64,000 nucleotides of DNA. It comes from Psychrobacillus sp042945595. GTDB lineage: Bacteria > Bacillota > Bacilli > Bacillales_A > Planococcaceae. The notes under the pieces were generated by a model, which saw only the letters and a list, made by a program, of their open reading frames with translations, searched no databases and was not told the DNA's origin. Below are positions 26,838 to 36,110 of this stretch, one piece after another. The stretch is from positions 2,728,001-2,792,000 of the forward strand of contig NZ_CP168493.1 in assembly GCF_042945595.1 (NCBI RefSeq). The letters are read 5' to 3'. The first letter of the stretch is position 1, and every line of letters starts with the position of its first letter. A program made the translations under genes and the position numbers.

Positions 26838-27902
26838 TTATATTCCCTCGTAAATATCACAAATTTTTGTTAATACAACTTCAGTCGTATAACTACTTTT
26901 TACTTTTTTTTGATTCCATTGAGACATTTGCTCCCTAATAGAGGGTGAATAAATCTCTTGAATAGCTTTAATCATCCCAGACACGTCTCCCACGTCAACC
27001 AATATGCCACCACTACTTTCAACCATATCAGGAATAGCACCAACTGGTGTAGCTATTATAGGTAACCCACAGGCCATGGCTTCTAAAACTGCAAGGGGGA
27101 ACCCCTCTGAATGGGAAGGAAAAAGAAGTAAATCAGCATTTTTCATTTCTATAAGTACATTATCTTTAGAAATTTCTCCAACAAAAGTAACATTTTTTGG
27201 TGATAATATTCCCTCGAAATCTTCGCTTATATTTCCAACTAATCGAAAGTTTATTTGTGGAAAAAATTTAGCCACTTCAATAATTTCGCAGCATCCTTTT
27301 GAATTTAAAACATGACCGACGAATATTATTGTTTTGATTTCATTAGCTGTATTTTTATAGTTTGACTCGTTTATTACTTTATTATTTATAAAGTTTGAAA
27401 CAATAACACCTTCTCTATTTAACATCTTTTTTATATACAAACTTGAATCAGAGTTTAACACCATAACAACATCTGAATTTTTAATAAGCCTTTTAAAAAG
27501 ACTCTTTGAAAATTTGTTATTCACTAAACTAGGTATATTACAATGACATTGCAGTACCAACTTGTTACCAGCTTTCTTAATCTTTCGTGCACACAATAAA
27601 TCACGAATCATACCGGTTTTAGAACATGACGTGTTTAAATGTACAACATCAAACTTACCTGTTCTAAGAACTTTGGTTAAGTCATTATAAACAGATATAT
27701 TTCTCTTAATTTCTTCCAATAACTTTTTTTTATTAAAATTATTTATTCGGTTTCCTCTAACTGAAATATCTACTACTTTTATATTATGTTTTTTTATAAG
27801 TTCACTTTTTAAATATAACTCTGTCCAAGTCGCTATTCCTCCTGCTGGTGGAGGCAGAGGTGAAACTAAGAGTATCCCCAATTTCTTTCCAATTGTATTC
27901 AT
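26838..27902 (-). CDS. Glycosyltransferase family 4
   Basis: 354 residues, GT-B fold. It opens with LGILLVSPLPPPAGGIATWT and carries IFVGHVLNSKGCCEIIEVAK and SEGFPLAVLEAMACGLPIIATPVG, the E-x7-E donor site. The start at 27902 overlaps the stop of capG (ATGA), with GGGGAG 10 nt upstream. It is adjacent to the UDP-L-FucNAc genes, so FucNAc transfer is one possibility, but nothing in the sequence fixes the donor. Confidence 0.87.
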   Translation of the reverse strand: MNTIGKKLGILLVSPLPPPAGGIATWTELYLKSELIKKHNIKVVDISVRGNRINNFNKKKLLEEIKRNISVYNDLTKVLRTGKFDVVHLNTSCSKTGMIRDLLCARKIKKAGNKLVLQCHCNIPSLVNNKFSKSLFKRLIKNSDVVMVLNSDSSLYIKKMLNREGVIVSNFINNKVINESNYKNTANEIKTIIFVGHVLNSKGCCEIIEVAKFFPQINFRLVGNISEDFEGILSPKNVTFVGEISKDNVLIEMKNADLLLFPSHSEGFPLAVLEAMACGLPIIATPVGAIPDMVESSGGILVDVGDVSGMIKAIQEIYSPSIREQMSQWNQKKVKSSYTTEVVLTKICDIYEGI

Positions 27903-29032
27903 TTTGAAAATTCTCCCCAAACAACCCTATTTACATAATCCGTATAAGATAATATTATTCTCAATACCTTATCTGATACATTAGGCATACTATAATCCTT
28001 AACAAGTCTTACTGTGTTATTTTTTTGAACTTCCAATACTTCGAGTCCCTGCAAAACTCTCTCTCTATTTAAACCTACCATCATCACTGCTGCTTCTTCC
28101 ATTGCCTCTGGTCTTTCATGTGCTTGTCTTATATTAAGTGCTCTAAACCCAAGAATAGATGACTCTTCACTAATCGTTCCACTATCACTTAGAACAGCTT
28201 TTGCTTTAATTTGAAGTTTTACATAATCATTAAACCCTAAAGGTTTCATTGTTTTCACTAATGGATTGAACTTAATTCCTTTAGCATTAATCATTTTTTG
28301 AGTTCTAGGATGTGCACTTATTATCACAGGCATATTATATTTTTCCACAACTGCATTTAAACTATCGACTAGATCTAAGAAATTGGTTTCCAAACAAATA
28401 TTTTCTTCTCTATGTGCAGACACTACAAAATACTTACCTTCTTCAAGTTTTAAACGCTCCAGTACATCAGCTTTTTCAATATCATCTTTTCTTGAATTGA
28501 GTACTTCAAACATTGGGCTTCCAGTTTTAATAATTCTATCAGCAGGCAAACCTTCTCTTAACAAATACTCTCTTGCAATATCACTATAAGTTAAGTTAAT
28601 GTCCGCAATATGATCGACAATCTTTCTATTCGTTTCTTCCGGTACTCTTTGGTCAAAACATCTATTACCAGCTTCCATGTGAAAAATAGGAATGTGCCTT
28701 CTTTTTGCTGCGATTGCACATAAACAGCTATTTGTATCCCCAAGCACTAAAAAGGCATCTGGTTTTACTTCTTCTAAAATAGGATCTATCTTAATTAGAA
28801 TATTTCCAATGGTTTCTACCGCTGTTCCGGTAGCTGCATTAAGAAAATAATTTGGATTTTTTAAATTTAAATCCTTAAAAAACACTTCATTTAATTCAAA
28901 ATCATAGTTCTGTCCGGTATGAACAAGTGTATGTTCAATTGCATTGGATTCTTCTAATTTATTGATTACAGCTGACAATCTTATAATTTCCGGTCTAGTA
29001 CCGATTACTGTCATAACTTTTAGTTTCTTCAT
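27899..29032 (-). CDS. capG: UDP-N-acetylglucosamine 2-epimerase family (CapG/FnlC)
   Basis: 377 residues, WecB fold. VIGTRPEIIRLSAVINKLEE, HTGQNYDFELN, VLGDTNSCLC, EAGNRCFDQRVPEETNR, SAHREEN and SDSGTISEESSILG carry the family's active-site residues. Because it follows CapE and CapF directly, it is most likely the C2-epimerase that completes UDP-N-acetyl-L-fucosamine (CapG, also WbjD/FnlC), not the WecB that makes UDP-ManNAc. Two nucleotides separate it from capF, and its stop overlaps the next glycosyltransferase by 4 bp. Confidence 0.87.
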   Translation of the reverse strand: MKKLKVMTVIGTRPEIIRLSAVINKLEESNAIEHTLVHTGQNYDFELNEVFFKDLNLKNPNYFLNAATGTAVETIGNILIKIDPILEEVKPDAFLVLGDTNSCLCAIAAKRRHIPIFHMEAGNRCFDQRVPEETNRKIVDHIADINLTYSDIAREYLLREGLPADRIIKTGSPMFEVLNSRKDDIEKADVLERLKLEEGKYFVVSAHREENICLETNFLDLVDSLNAVVEKYNMPVIISAHPRTQKMINAKGIKFNPLVKTMKPLGFNDYVKLQIKAKAVLSDSGTISEESSILGFRALNIRQAHERPEAMEEAAVMMVGLNRERVLQGLEVLEVQKNNTVRLVKDYSMPNVSDKVLRIILSYTDYVNRVVWGEFSK

Positions 29033-29034
29033 AG

Positions 29035-30144
29035 TTATACCCCCAAATGGTAAGTATCTGGATTTTCTGAATTAAAACATTCATTTACCCACATAACAGT
29101 GACCATATCACTTTTACCAGTGTTTACAATTGAATGCGTATATCCTACAGGAATATCAACAACTTGAAGTTTTTCTCCACTTACCTTGTATTCAATAATT
29201 TCTTTTGAATGAACTTTCCTAAATCTAATGAGACCTTCCCCACTAACCACTAGAAACTTTTCACTCTTAGTATGATGCCAGTGGTTACCTTTTGTAATTC
29301 CTGACTTAGACACATTTACTGAAACTTGACCTCTATCAGGTGTTCGAAGAAATTCTGTGAAAGATCCACGATTATCTACATTCATCTTTAGGTCATAGGA
29401 ATACTTATCTTCTGGTAAAAAGCTTAAATAAGTACTATAAAGCTTTTTGGTTAAATCGTCTTCCATATTAGGCACACTTAATGTACCTCTACTTTCGTTG
29501 AAACTTTCAATTCGTTTTGCTAATTCTCCAAGTTTAATTGAATAGGTTGTTTGTATAGTGCAATATTTATTTAGTTTTGTCGGAGAACCCTCTAGTGCTT
29601 TTACAAACTCCTCTAGAACATCATCTATATAACAAAGGGTAAGTTCTGCTTCTGGATTATTAATCTGAATATCTAGATTTCTCGCAAAGTTATAACAATA
29701 TGTAGCTACTACTGTGTTGTAATTAGGTTTACTCCATTTTCCAAATAGATTGGGGAGCCTATATACATAAACTTTTGCACCTACTTCTTTTGAGTATTTA
29801 AACAATAAGTTTTCACCGGCTCTTTTACTCTCACCATAAGGATTAGTTATTTCCGCCTGGATCGATGAAGTAATAAGAACAGGTGATTTATTATTATGCA
29901 TCTTTAGAAGTTCTAACAATTTTGATGTAAATTCAAAGTTACCTTCCATGAATTCCTCTTCATTTTTCGTTCTATTAATACCTGCTAAATGAAATACGAA
30001 CTCACACTCTTTTGTGAATTGTGCGAGATTTTCTAATGAATTTTCCCTTGTATACAAAAATAAATCTTCATAACCTCTATTTCTCAACTCAGCTACTAAG
30101 TTTTTACCAACAAATCCGGATGCACCTGTTATAAGTATTTTCAC
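29035..30144 (-). CDS. capF: CapF: bifunctional SDR reductase with C-terminal cupin
   Basis: 369 residues, the usual CapF size. The N-terminal SDR domain begins KILITGASGFVGKNLVAEL and covers about 1-245. The C-terminal cupin (about 250-369) has NVSKSGITKGNHWHHTKSEK, with metal-binding His residues, and VDIPVGYTHSIVNTG. CapF acts on the 4-keto product of CapE toward UDP-L-FucNAc; the cupin epimerises at C3 and the SDR part reduces at C4. GTG start touching the capE stop (TAGTG), so translation is coupled. Confidence 0.92.
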   Translation of the reverse strand: MKILITGASGFVGKNLVAELRNRGYEDLFLYTRENSLENLAQFTKECEFVFHLAGINRTKNEEEFMEGNFEFTSKLLELLKMHNNKSPVLITSSIQAEITNPYGESKRAGENLLFKYSKEVGAKVYVYRLPNLFGKWSKPNYNTVVATYCYNFARNLDIQINNPEAELTLCYIDDVLEEFVKALEGSPTKLNKYCTIQTTYSIKLGELAKRIESFNESRGTLSVPNMEDDLTKKLYSTYLSFLPEDKYSYDLKMNVDNRGSFTEFLRTPDRGQVSVNVSKSGITKGNHWHHTKSEKFLVVSGEGLIRFRKVHSKEIIEYKVSGEKLQVVDIPVGYTHSIVNTGKSDMVTVMWVNECFNSENPDTYHLGV

Positions 30145-31163
30145 TAGTTAATCCATCCCTTCAATTCATTTTGAATATAAGGTAGTTGGTGTAATTTATC
30201 CTTGATTTGTTCAATAGTGAGACGATACGTATTATGAGAATTGTATTCTTCCTCAGATGAAAGTTTTTTATCTCCATCTTCAAAATATATATCATAATTT
30301 AAATCCCGATTATCTGCTGGGACTCTATAAAACCCCTCTAAGTCTTCAGCAACAACATGTTCTTCTCTAGTTAATAATGTTTCAAAAAGTTTTTCTCCAT
30401 GTCTTGTACCAATAGTCTTTACCTCATTATCAGCATGAAATAATTCTTTCACTGCGCGAGCCAAGTCTGCAATTGTAGATGCCGGTGATTTTTGTACCAT
30501 AATATCTCCCGCATTTGCATTTTCAAAAGCAAATATAACTAGCTCTACAGCTTCTTCAAGGCTCATTAAAAATCGTGTCATTTCCGGATCAGTTACGGTT
30601 AAGGCTTTTCCAGCTTTCAATTGTTCCACAAAAAGTGGGATAACTGAGCCACGGGAAGCCATCACATTACCATATCTTGTTCCACAGATTAATGTTTTTT
30701 CGGGAGAAACAGTTTTTGCTTTTGCAACGACAATTTTTTCCATCATCGCTTTAGAAATGCCCATTGCATTTATAGGATAAGCCGCTTTATCTGTTGAAAG
30801 ACAAATTACCTTTTTTACTCCATATTCAATAGATGCATTTAAAACATTTTCTGTACCAAGTACATTTGTTTTAACTGCTTCCATGGGAAAAAATTCACAT
30901 GATGGAACCTGTTTAAGGGCAGCGGCATGAAAAACAAAGTCTACTTCATTCATTGCGTACTTAACACTAGCTAAATCTCTCACATCGCCTATATAAAACT
31001 TTAATTTGTCATTATTATACAATTTACGCATATCATTTTGTTTTTTCTCATCACGCGAAAAAATTCGTATTTCTTTTATATTGGTATTCAAAAACCTCTC
31101 CATTACAGCATTTCCAAATGATCCTGTTCCACCTGTAATAAGCAATGTTTTATCGTTAAACAT
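30144..31163 (-). CDS. capE: CapE: UDP-GlcNAc 4,6-dehydratase (5-inverting)
   Basis: 339 residues. NAD-binding LLITGGTGSFGNAVMERFL at the N-terminus. The catalytic pair is Met134 and Lys138 (AMGISK): this Met-x3-Lys in place of Tyr-x3-Lys is the hallmark of the CapE/FnlA/WbjB subfamily. CLSTDKAAYP and FLMSLEEAVELV are further family signatures. It converts UDP-GlcNAc to the 4-keto-6-deoxy intermediate of UDP-L-FucNAc. First of the tight capE-capF-capG block. Confidence 0.94.
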   Translation of the reverse strand: MFNDKTLLITGGTGSFGNAVMERFLNTNIKEIRIFSRDEKKQNDMRKLYNNDKLKFYIGDVRDLASVKYAMNEVDFVFHAAALKQVPSCEFFPMEAVKTNVLGTENVLNASIEYGVKKVICLSTDKAAYPINAMGISKAMMEKIVVAKAKTVSPEKTLICGTRYGNVMASRGSVIPLFVEQLKAGKALTVTDPEMTRFLMSLEEAVELVIFAFENANAGDIMVQKSPASTIADLARAVKELFHADNEVKTIGTRHGEKLFETLLTREEHVVAEDLEGFYRVPADNRDLNYDIYFEDGDKKLSSEEEYNSHNTYRLTIEQIKDKLHQLPYIQNELKGWIN

Positions 31164-31196
31164 AAAATTTCACATCTTTTCTTCGTATTTTAATAG

Positions 31197-32420
31197 TCAA
31201 ATCAATTCAAAATACTTGTTTATATTAAGATCTTTAGTAAATTTAGTCTCATATAATTTTCTGGCATTTAAAGACTCAGCTTCTGTTAAGGTTGAGTTTA
31301 AAAAATATCGATTAATACCATTTACGAAACCTACTATGTCGCCTTGCAAAATATTTACACCACATTCAAATGTTAATAAGTCTTTTGCAATGTCAGTGTC
31401 ATGACTCATAATTGATAAAACAGGTTTACTAGCGGCTAAGTACCCATACGTTTTACTTGGTACTCCAAGACCTTCAATGCCTTTTTCTAGACTAACCAAG
31501 CATAGGCTGCTTATTGACAAAACATCCGCATAGTCTTGTCCTTTAAGAAATCCAAATACTTGAGAATTGTTTATTTTATTATTTTTTAAAAAACTTTTAA
31601 CGTATTGAACTTTACTTCCGTGTCCTGAGAAGATAAAAAATATATCTTCCCGATTTTTGAAGCTTAAGATACCTTGTAAGATGGTCTCCATATCCTGAAC
31701 TGGTCCCATATTGCCAGAATACAAGACTATGAACCTATAATTCTTTTTAATTTCAATAAATTCGTCATTAACTACTAGCGTGTGCTGTACACTTTTTTCA
31801 TTAGAGAACCAATTCGGAATAACTTTTAAGTTTTTAGAACTCTTTGCTATGTTGTGATTTAATACATAGTCTTTCATTTCATTTCCTAAAAGAACAATAG
31901 TAGAAGCATTTGAATATACACGTTTATTAATAAAATTCATTAGCTTGTGGATTATCCCATTCTCTTTTATTCTATTAATCTTTAAAGCATTATCTGGATA
32001 AACATCAAAAGCAACAAATATAAATTCTGTACCATAAATCTTTTTTAATAAATAAGTAATTAAAGGCAAAATGGGTGGGTTAGAGTAAACAATAATCATT
32101 TTAAATTTTCTTAAGTAAAAAAACTTAGTAAACATAGATAAAAAAAAGGAAAAAAAATTAAATATACGCCCAAATTTTGACTTATTATTGTATTCGGTGT
32201 ATTTAATCCTTTTTATCGTTACTCCTTCCAAAATCTCATCAACTTGTATTTTTTTAAAACTATCAGAAATGTATTCTTGAGGATATCCGCAAACAACACT
32301 GACATCTAAGCCTCTTTCTTTTAAACCAAGTGCAAGTTCAGTAATTAGAGTTGCAGTAGATACATGTTCTGGATAAAAGTATTGGCATAAGATTCCTACA
32401 TTTTTTGTTGATAAGGCCAC
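31197..32420 (-). CDS. Glycosyltransferase family 4 (WbuB-like)
   Basis: 407 residues, GT-B fold. It opens GILCQYFYPEHVSTATLITELA (the YPE motif of WbuB/Cap5L-like enzymes). The C-terminal domain has VLYSGNMGPVQDMETILQGI and GLGVPSKTYGYLAASKPVL. In FucNAc-containing O-antigen and capsule clusters a WbuB-type transferase is regularly next to the FnlA-C genes, so FucNAc transfer is a reasonable inference. GTG start, 11 nt after AAGGGG. It may begin a second transcription unit because a terminator and a possible promoter lie upstream. Confidence 0.8.
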   Translation of the reverse strand: MALSTKNVGILCQYFYPEHVSTATLITELALGLKERGLDVSVVCGYPQEYISDSFKKIQVDEILEGVTIKRIKYTEYNNKSKFGRIFNFFSFFLSMFTKFFYLRKFKMIIVYSNPPILPLITYLLKKIYGTEFIFVAFDVYPDNALKINRIKENGIIHKLMNFINKRVYSNASTIVLLGNEMKDYVLNHNIAKSSKNLKVIPNWFSNEKSVQHTLVVNDEFIEIKKNYRFIVLYSGNMGPVQDMETILQGILSFKNREDIFFIFSGHGSKVQYVKSFLKNNKINNSQVFGFLKGQDYADVLSISSLCLVSLEKGIEGLGVPSKTYGYLAASKPVLSIMSHDTDIAKDLLTFECGVNILQGDIVGFVNGINRYFLNSTLTEAESLNARKLYETKFTKDLNINKYFELI

Positions 32421-32460
32421 CTCATTCTTGTCCCCTTACTTTTAATCGTATCTTCGTTTT

Positions 32461-32491
32461 ATAATATGCTTGAGTAGTGTGTAGTATTCAA
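32461..32491 (-). promoter_or_regulatory. Possible internal promoter of the EPS cluster
   Basis: On the minus strand TTGAAT is followed after 19 bp by TATTAT, about 40 bp upstream of the family 4 transferase. The spacing is long, so support is modest. The terminator-like hairpin further upstream makes a restart here plausible. Confidence 0.35.
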
Positions 32492-32528
32492 CTTAATACA
32501 AATCTATCCCAGATTGCATATAATATAA

Positions 32529-32582
32529 GATTAGCCGCCTTTGGAATTCTGAAATTCAAAAAGCGGCTAATCATATGTATAC
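32529..32582. terminator. Long hairpin upstream of the transferase block
   Basis: GATTAGCCGC and GCGGCTAATC form a perfect 10-bp stem, extended inside by TTTGGAATT/AAATTCAAAA. There is no strong T run on either side, so it could be an attenuator or a processing hairpin. Confidence 0.5.
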
Positions 32583-32608
32583 ATACTAAACTAAGTAAAA
32601 ATACGAAA

Positions 32609-32644
32609 GGAATTTCTATGCTCCCTTCGTAATTATACTTAGCT
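32609..32644 (-). terminator. Terminator after the CelD-like gene
   Basis: On the minus strand TACGAAGGGA and TCCTTTCGTA arms (one bulge) are followed by TTTTTAC, starting about 10 bp past the stop. Confidence 0.7.
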
Positions 32645-32654
32645 AAATTTACTT

Positions 32655-33266
32655 CTAATCATCATAGGTAGATAGATTTTTCCATTTACTTTTTGACAAT
32701 CTCTTAGATAAACTCCATTCCTTTGTCCATAAAAAATTGCGATGCATTTTTGCATTTACAGTATTTGTAGAAAAGATTATTATTCTAGTGTTTTCAAATT
32801 CAAAAGAAGGTGATTCTATTCGATAATCACGTACTTTCAAATTTCGAGCTATTAGATATTCAGATAAGCTATCTATAGTACTAGAACTTTCTAACAACCC
32901 ATGTAAGGAAAACACGATACTTTTTTTCAATCTAATTAATTCATCCAATGTGAACATAATAGTTCTTTTCAGATCTACTTTCTTTACAATAAAATCCATA
33001 TAATTGGCATCACTTTGACCTATAAAATGGAATACATAAGTAGATAGCTTTTTTTTAACCTGAAATGGAAAAAAAGCTATCATTCGGTTATGTTCCTTAA
33101 CCGCATATATCTCTACTTTTTCTAGAAGTTCTTTAGATCTCCACCAATTACTAATAAAAACGTATTCAATAAATGGATTATCATTTTTATTCTCTTCCAA
33201 AATAGCATTCCATTCTTTCTTGAATACTTCTAAATGCTTAAGTGTTTTAATCTGGATAAGCTCCAA
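32655..33266 (-). pseudogene. CelD-like acetyltransferase, N-terminal half only
   Basis: 203 residues from a TTG with AAAGGGG upstream. The sequence (LEVFKKEWNAILEENKNDNPF, ISNWWRSKELLEK, FHFIGQSDANYMDFI) matches the N-terminal half of CelD/BcsL-type GNAT proteins found in polysaccharide loci. Those proteins are usually around 350 residues, and the second GNAT half with the acetyl-CoA site is missing here. The frame stops and a terminator follows at once, so the 3' end appears deleted. It could still make a stable short protein. Confidence 0.55.
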
Positions 33267-33279
33267 ACCATTCCCCTTT

Positions 33280-34191
33280 CTAATTTGGTTGCTTTTGATG
33301 TGTGTAATACTGAATGGTTTCTTTCAAACCTTCAGCAAAACTATAAGCTGGGATCCAATCAAGTGATTCAATTGCTTTTTCATTAGAGAGAACACTCCGC
33401 TCAATCTCTCCTTCTCTAAGTGATTCATAAACTGGTTCTACCTTCATACCCGCTAATTTAGCTATCTCTTTATATAATTTATGAATAGAGATTTCTATAC
33501 CGGAGCTAATATTACAAACCCCTGTGAAATCAGACTGTATGGATTGTACACACGCCGCAGCTACATCCTTAACATAGATAAAATCTCTTGTTTGATTGCC
33601 ATCATAAATAACTGGATTTTCTCCTTGTATTAATCGATGGATAAGATTTGTAATAACTCCATTTGGTTGCTTCGCGCCAAAAACATTAGAAAATCGTAAT
33701 ATACTGCTTTTTACTTCAAATAGTTTCTCGTAAAGCTGAGCATATTTTTCAGCAGATAGTTTAGAAAGAGCATAAAAAGAGAGTGGAGAAAGTTTACTGT
33801 CTTCAAATACTGGAAATATAGTTGGATTACCATAGACTGCCGCTGTGGAAGCTATCACGCATTTTTTCACTTCATATTGTCTTGCATATCGTAAAATATT
33901 CAAAGTACCGAATAAGTTTGCTTGGCAATCTTCTACCGGGTTACTCATCGATTCGATAACTGATGATTGTGCAGCCAAATGAATGACATAGTCTGGTTGT
34001 TCCATTTGAAAAACCGCCTCAAGATCCTCTTGCGTAATATCTATTTCATAGAAGATAACGTTTTCTGGTAGATTACTTAACTTTCCAGTAGATAAATTAT
34101 CTACTGCTATAACGGAAATTTGTTGTTCTAATAATGCTTGTACGACGTAAGAACCGATAAAACCAGCTGCTCCTGTCACCATTACCTTCAA
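33280..34191 (-). CDS. NAD-dependent nucleotide-sugar epimerase (GalE/WbpP-like)
   Basis: 303 residues, extended SDR. The Rossmann motif is VTGAAGFIGSYVVQALL, the active site is STAAVYGNP and YALSKLSAEKYA (Tyr-x3-Lys), and RFSNVFGAKQPNGVI plus GNQTRDFIYVKDVA are the substrate-side signatures. The closest general type is UDP-glucose or UDP-GlcNAc 4-epimerase. With both galE copies at the far end broken, this may be the cluster's only working 4-epimerase. It lies 15 bp after rfbB and 13 bp before the CelD-like gene. Confidence 0.82.
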   Translation of the reverse strand: MKVMVTGAAGFIGSYVVQALLEQQISVIAVDNLSTGKLSNLPENVIFYEIDITQEDLEAVFQMEQPDYVIHLAAQSSVIESMSNPVEDCQANLFGTLNILRYARQYEVKKCVIASTAAVYGNPTIFPVFEDSKLSPLSFYALSKLSAEKYAQLYEKLFEVKSSILRFSNVFGAKQPNGVITNLIHRLIQGENPVIYDGNQTRDFIYVKDVAAACVQSIQSDFTGVCNISSGIEISIHKLYKEIAKLAGMKVEPVYESLREGEIERSVLSNEKAIESLDWIPAYSFAEGLKETIQYYTHQKQPN

Positions 34192-34206
34192 TGGATATCC
34201 TCCGTT

Positions 34207-35223
34207 TCAATTAAATTTCGATAGGTATAAATCATTTTTGCTTACATTATCTAAATACCAATGAATTGTCTCTACAATACCTTCTTCAAAAGAGTAAGAA
34301 GGGAACCAGCTCAATTCTTTACTTATTTTAGAATTATCTACAGCATACCTCCTATCATGTCCAAGACGGTCTTGTACAAATTCGATTAAACTCTCACTCT
34401 TATTTAAAGCATTTAGAATTAGTTTAACGATTTCAATATTTTCTTTTTCATTGTTTCCACCGACGTTGTATACTTCCCCAATACTTCCATTATGGAGGAC
34501 GGTTTCTATAGCTGAGCAGTGGTCTTCCACATGTAACCAATCCCTAACCTGTTTACCATCCCCGTATACCGGTAGGGGGATATCATTTATTGCATGATGG
34601 ATCATTAGTGGTATTAACTTTTCAGAATGTTGGTACGGACCATAATTATTGGAACATCTTGTCGTAACTACTGGTAGCTTAAATGTTTCATAATAAGCTC
34701 TAACCATCATGTCTGCAGAAGCTTTAGATGCAGAATAAGGACTATTTGGAGAGAGGTTTGTCTCTTCTGTAAAATATCCATCTTTCCCTAAAGTACCGTA
34801 TACTTCATCCGTAGAAATGTGAACAAATTTAACATTTTCTTTGTATTCGGTGCAATACTTGTCTGTTTGATCGACCTTCCAATACTGTTTTGCTGTATCC
34901 AACAAAGCTTGCGTTCCTAAAACATTTGTATTCAAAAAGATTTCGGGATCATCAATGCTTTTGTCCACATGGGATTCAGCTGCAAAATGGGTAACGACTT
35001 GAATATCGTATTGATGAAAGAGTTTATTTAATAGTTCTCGATCTCGAATATCTCCTTTAACAAAACGATATTTTTCTGAGTGTTCAATACCGTTTAAATT
35101 TTGGACACTTCCAGCGTATGTCAATAGATCTAGATTAACTATGGTATAATTGTATTTTGATAGCATATATCGAATAAAATTTGATCCGATAAATCCTGCT
35201 CCACCTGTAACTAAAATATTCAT
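34207..35223 (-). CDS. rfbB: dTDP-glucose 4,6-dehydratase
   Basis: 338 residues. NILVTGGAGFIGSNFIRYML binds NAD; STDEVYGTLG, YSASKASADMMVRAY (Tyr-x3-Lys) and TRCSNNYGPYQHSEKLIP are RfbB signatures. It makes dTDP-4-keto-6-deoxyglucose from dTDP-glucose supplied by RfbA just upstream. Two ATGs are adjacent; the second (35223) has the better 6-nt spacing from AAAGGAG. No rfbC or rfbD follows, so the keto sugar is probably aminated and not converted to rhamnose. Confidence 0.95.
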   Translation of the reverse strand: MNILVTGGAGFIGSNFIRYMLSKYNYTIVNLDLLTYAGSVQNLNGIEHSEKYRFVKGDIRDRELLNKLFHQYDIQVVTHFAAESHVDKSIDDPEIFLNTNVLGTQALLDTAKQYWKVDQTDKYCTEYKENVKFVHISTDEVYGTLGKDGYFTEETNLSPNSPYSASKASADMMVRAYYETFKLPVVTTRCSNNYGPYQHSEKLIPLMIHHAINDIPLPVYGDGKQVRDWLHVEDHCSAIETVLHNGSIGEVYNVGGNNEKENIEIVKLILNALNKSESLIEFVQDRLGHDRRYAVDNSKISKELSWFPSYSFEEGIVETIHWYLDNVSKNDLYLSKFN

Positions 35224-35234
35224 CATAATCTCCT

Positions 35235-36110
35235 TTATCCTCTCTTGGAATTCGCAACATCAACCAAATACTTGCCGTAATTTGTCTTCATTAACGGTAC
35301 AGCCAGTTGTAGTAATTGTTGCCTAGATATATAATTCCTACGAAATGCAATTTCCTCAATACACGAAACGTATAATCCTTGTCGATTTTGAATAGCTTCC
35401 ACAAAATTGGATGCTTCAAGTAGTGACTCATGAGTACCTGTATCGAGCCACGCTAAGCCCCTCCCCATAATTTTCACTTTCAATTCTCCTTTACGAAGAT
35501 ATTCGTCAATTACAGAAGTAATTTCAACTTCCCCTCTATCAGAAGGTTTTACTTTTTTTGCGATTTTCGTAACTTCATTATCAAAAAAATATAAACCAGG
35601 TATTGCATAGGAAGACTTTGGATCACTTGGTTTTTCTTCAATGGAAATTGCATTTTTTTTCTCGTCCACTTCTACAACGCCATATGCTCTTGGGTCTTTC
35701 ACGAAACAACCAAAAATCATTGCACCTTTTGATAAGTTCGCTGCTTCCTGCACTGTGTTACCAAAATCTGAACCATAGAAGATATTGTCTCCTAACACTA
35801 AAGCAACCGACGATTCAGCTATAAATTCCTCTCCGATTAGAAAAGCTTCAGCCAAACCCCCAGGACTTTCCTGAATAGCATATTGCAATTTCATGCCAAG
35901 CTTACTTCCATCTCCTAATAATTCTTCAAAACTTTCAATATCTCTATTAGTTGATATGATTAATATTTCTCTAATTCCTGCAAGCATTAATACTGATAGT
36001 GGATAATAAATCATCGGTTTATCATAAATTGGTAGCATTTGCTTTGAAATTGCTTTTGTGAGTGGATATAACCTTGTACCTAATCCTCCTGCTAAAATAA
36101 TTCCTTTCAT
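35235..36110 (-). CDS. rfbA: Glucose-1-phosphate thymidylyltransferase
   Basis: 291 residues, the normal RfbA size. The N-terminal nucleotide-binding signature is KGIILAGGLGTRLYPLTKAI; LGDNIFYGSDFG, EEKPSDPKSSYAIPGLYF and RGLAWLDTGTHESLLEAS are further RfbA motifs. It couples glucose-1-phosphate with dTTP to give dTDP-glucose. It overlaps the upstream aminotransferase by 4 bp (ATGA) and is 11 bp from rfbB, so the three genes are translated together as one sugar module. Confidence 0.95.
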   Translation of the reverse strand: MKGIILAGGLGTRLYPLTKAISKQMLPIYDKPMIYYPLSVLMLAGIREILIISTNRDIESFEELLGDGSKLGMKLQYAIQESPGGLAEAFLIGEEFIAESSVALVLGDNIFYGSDFGNTVQEAANLSKGAMIFGCFVKDPRAYGVVEVDEKKNAISIEEKPSDPKSSYAIPGLYFFDNEVTKIAKKVKPSDRGEVEITSVIDEYLRKGELKVKIMGRGLAWLDTGTHESLLEASNFVEAIQNRQGLYVSCIEEIAFRRNYISRQQLLQLAVPLMKTNYGKYLVDVANSKRG

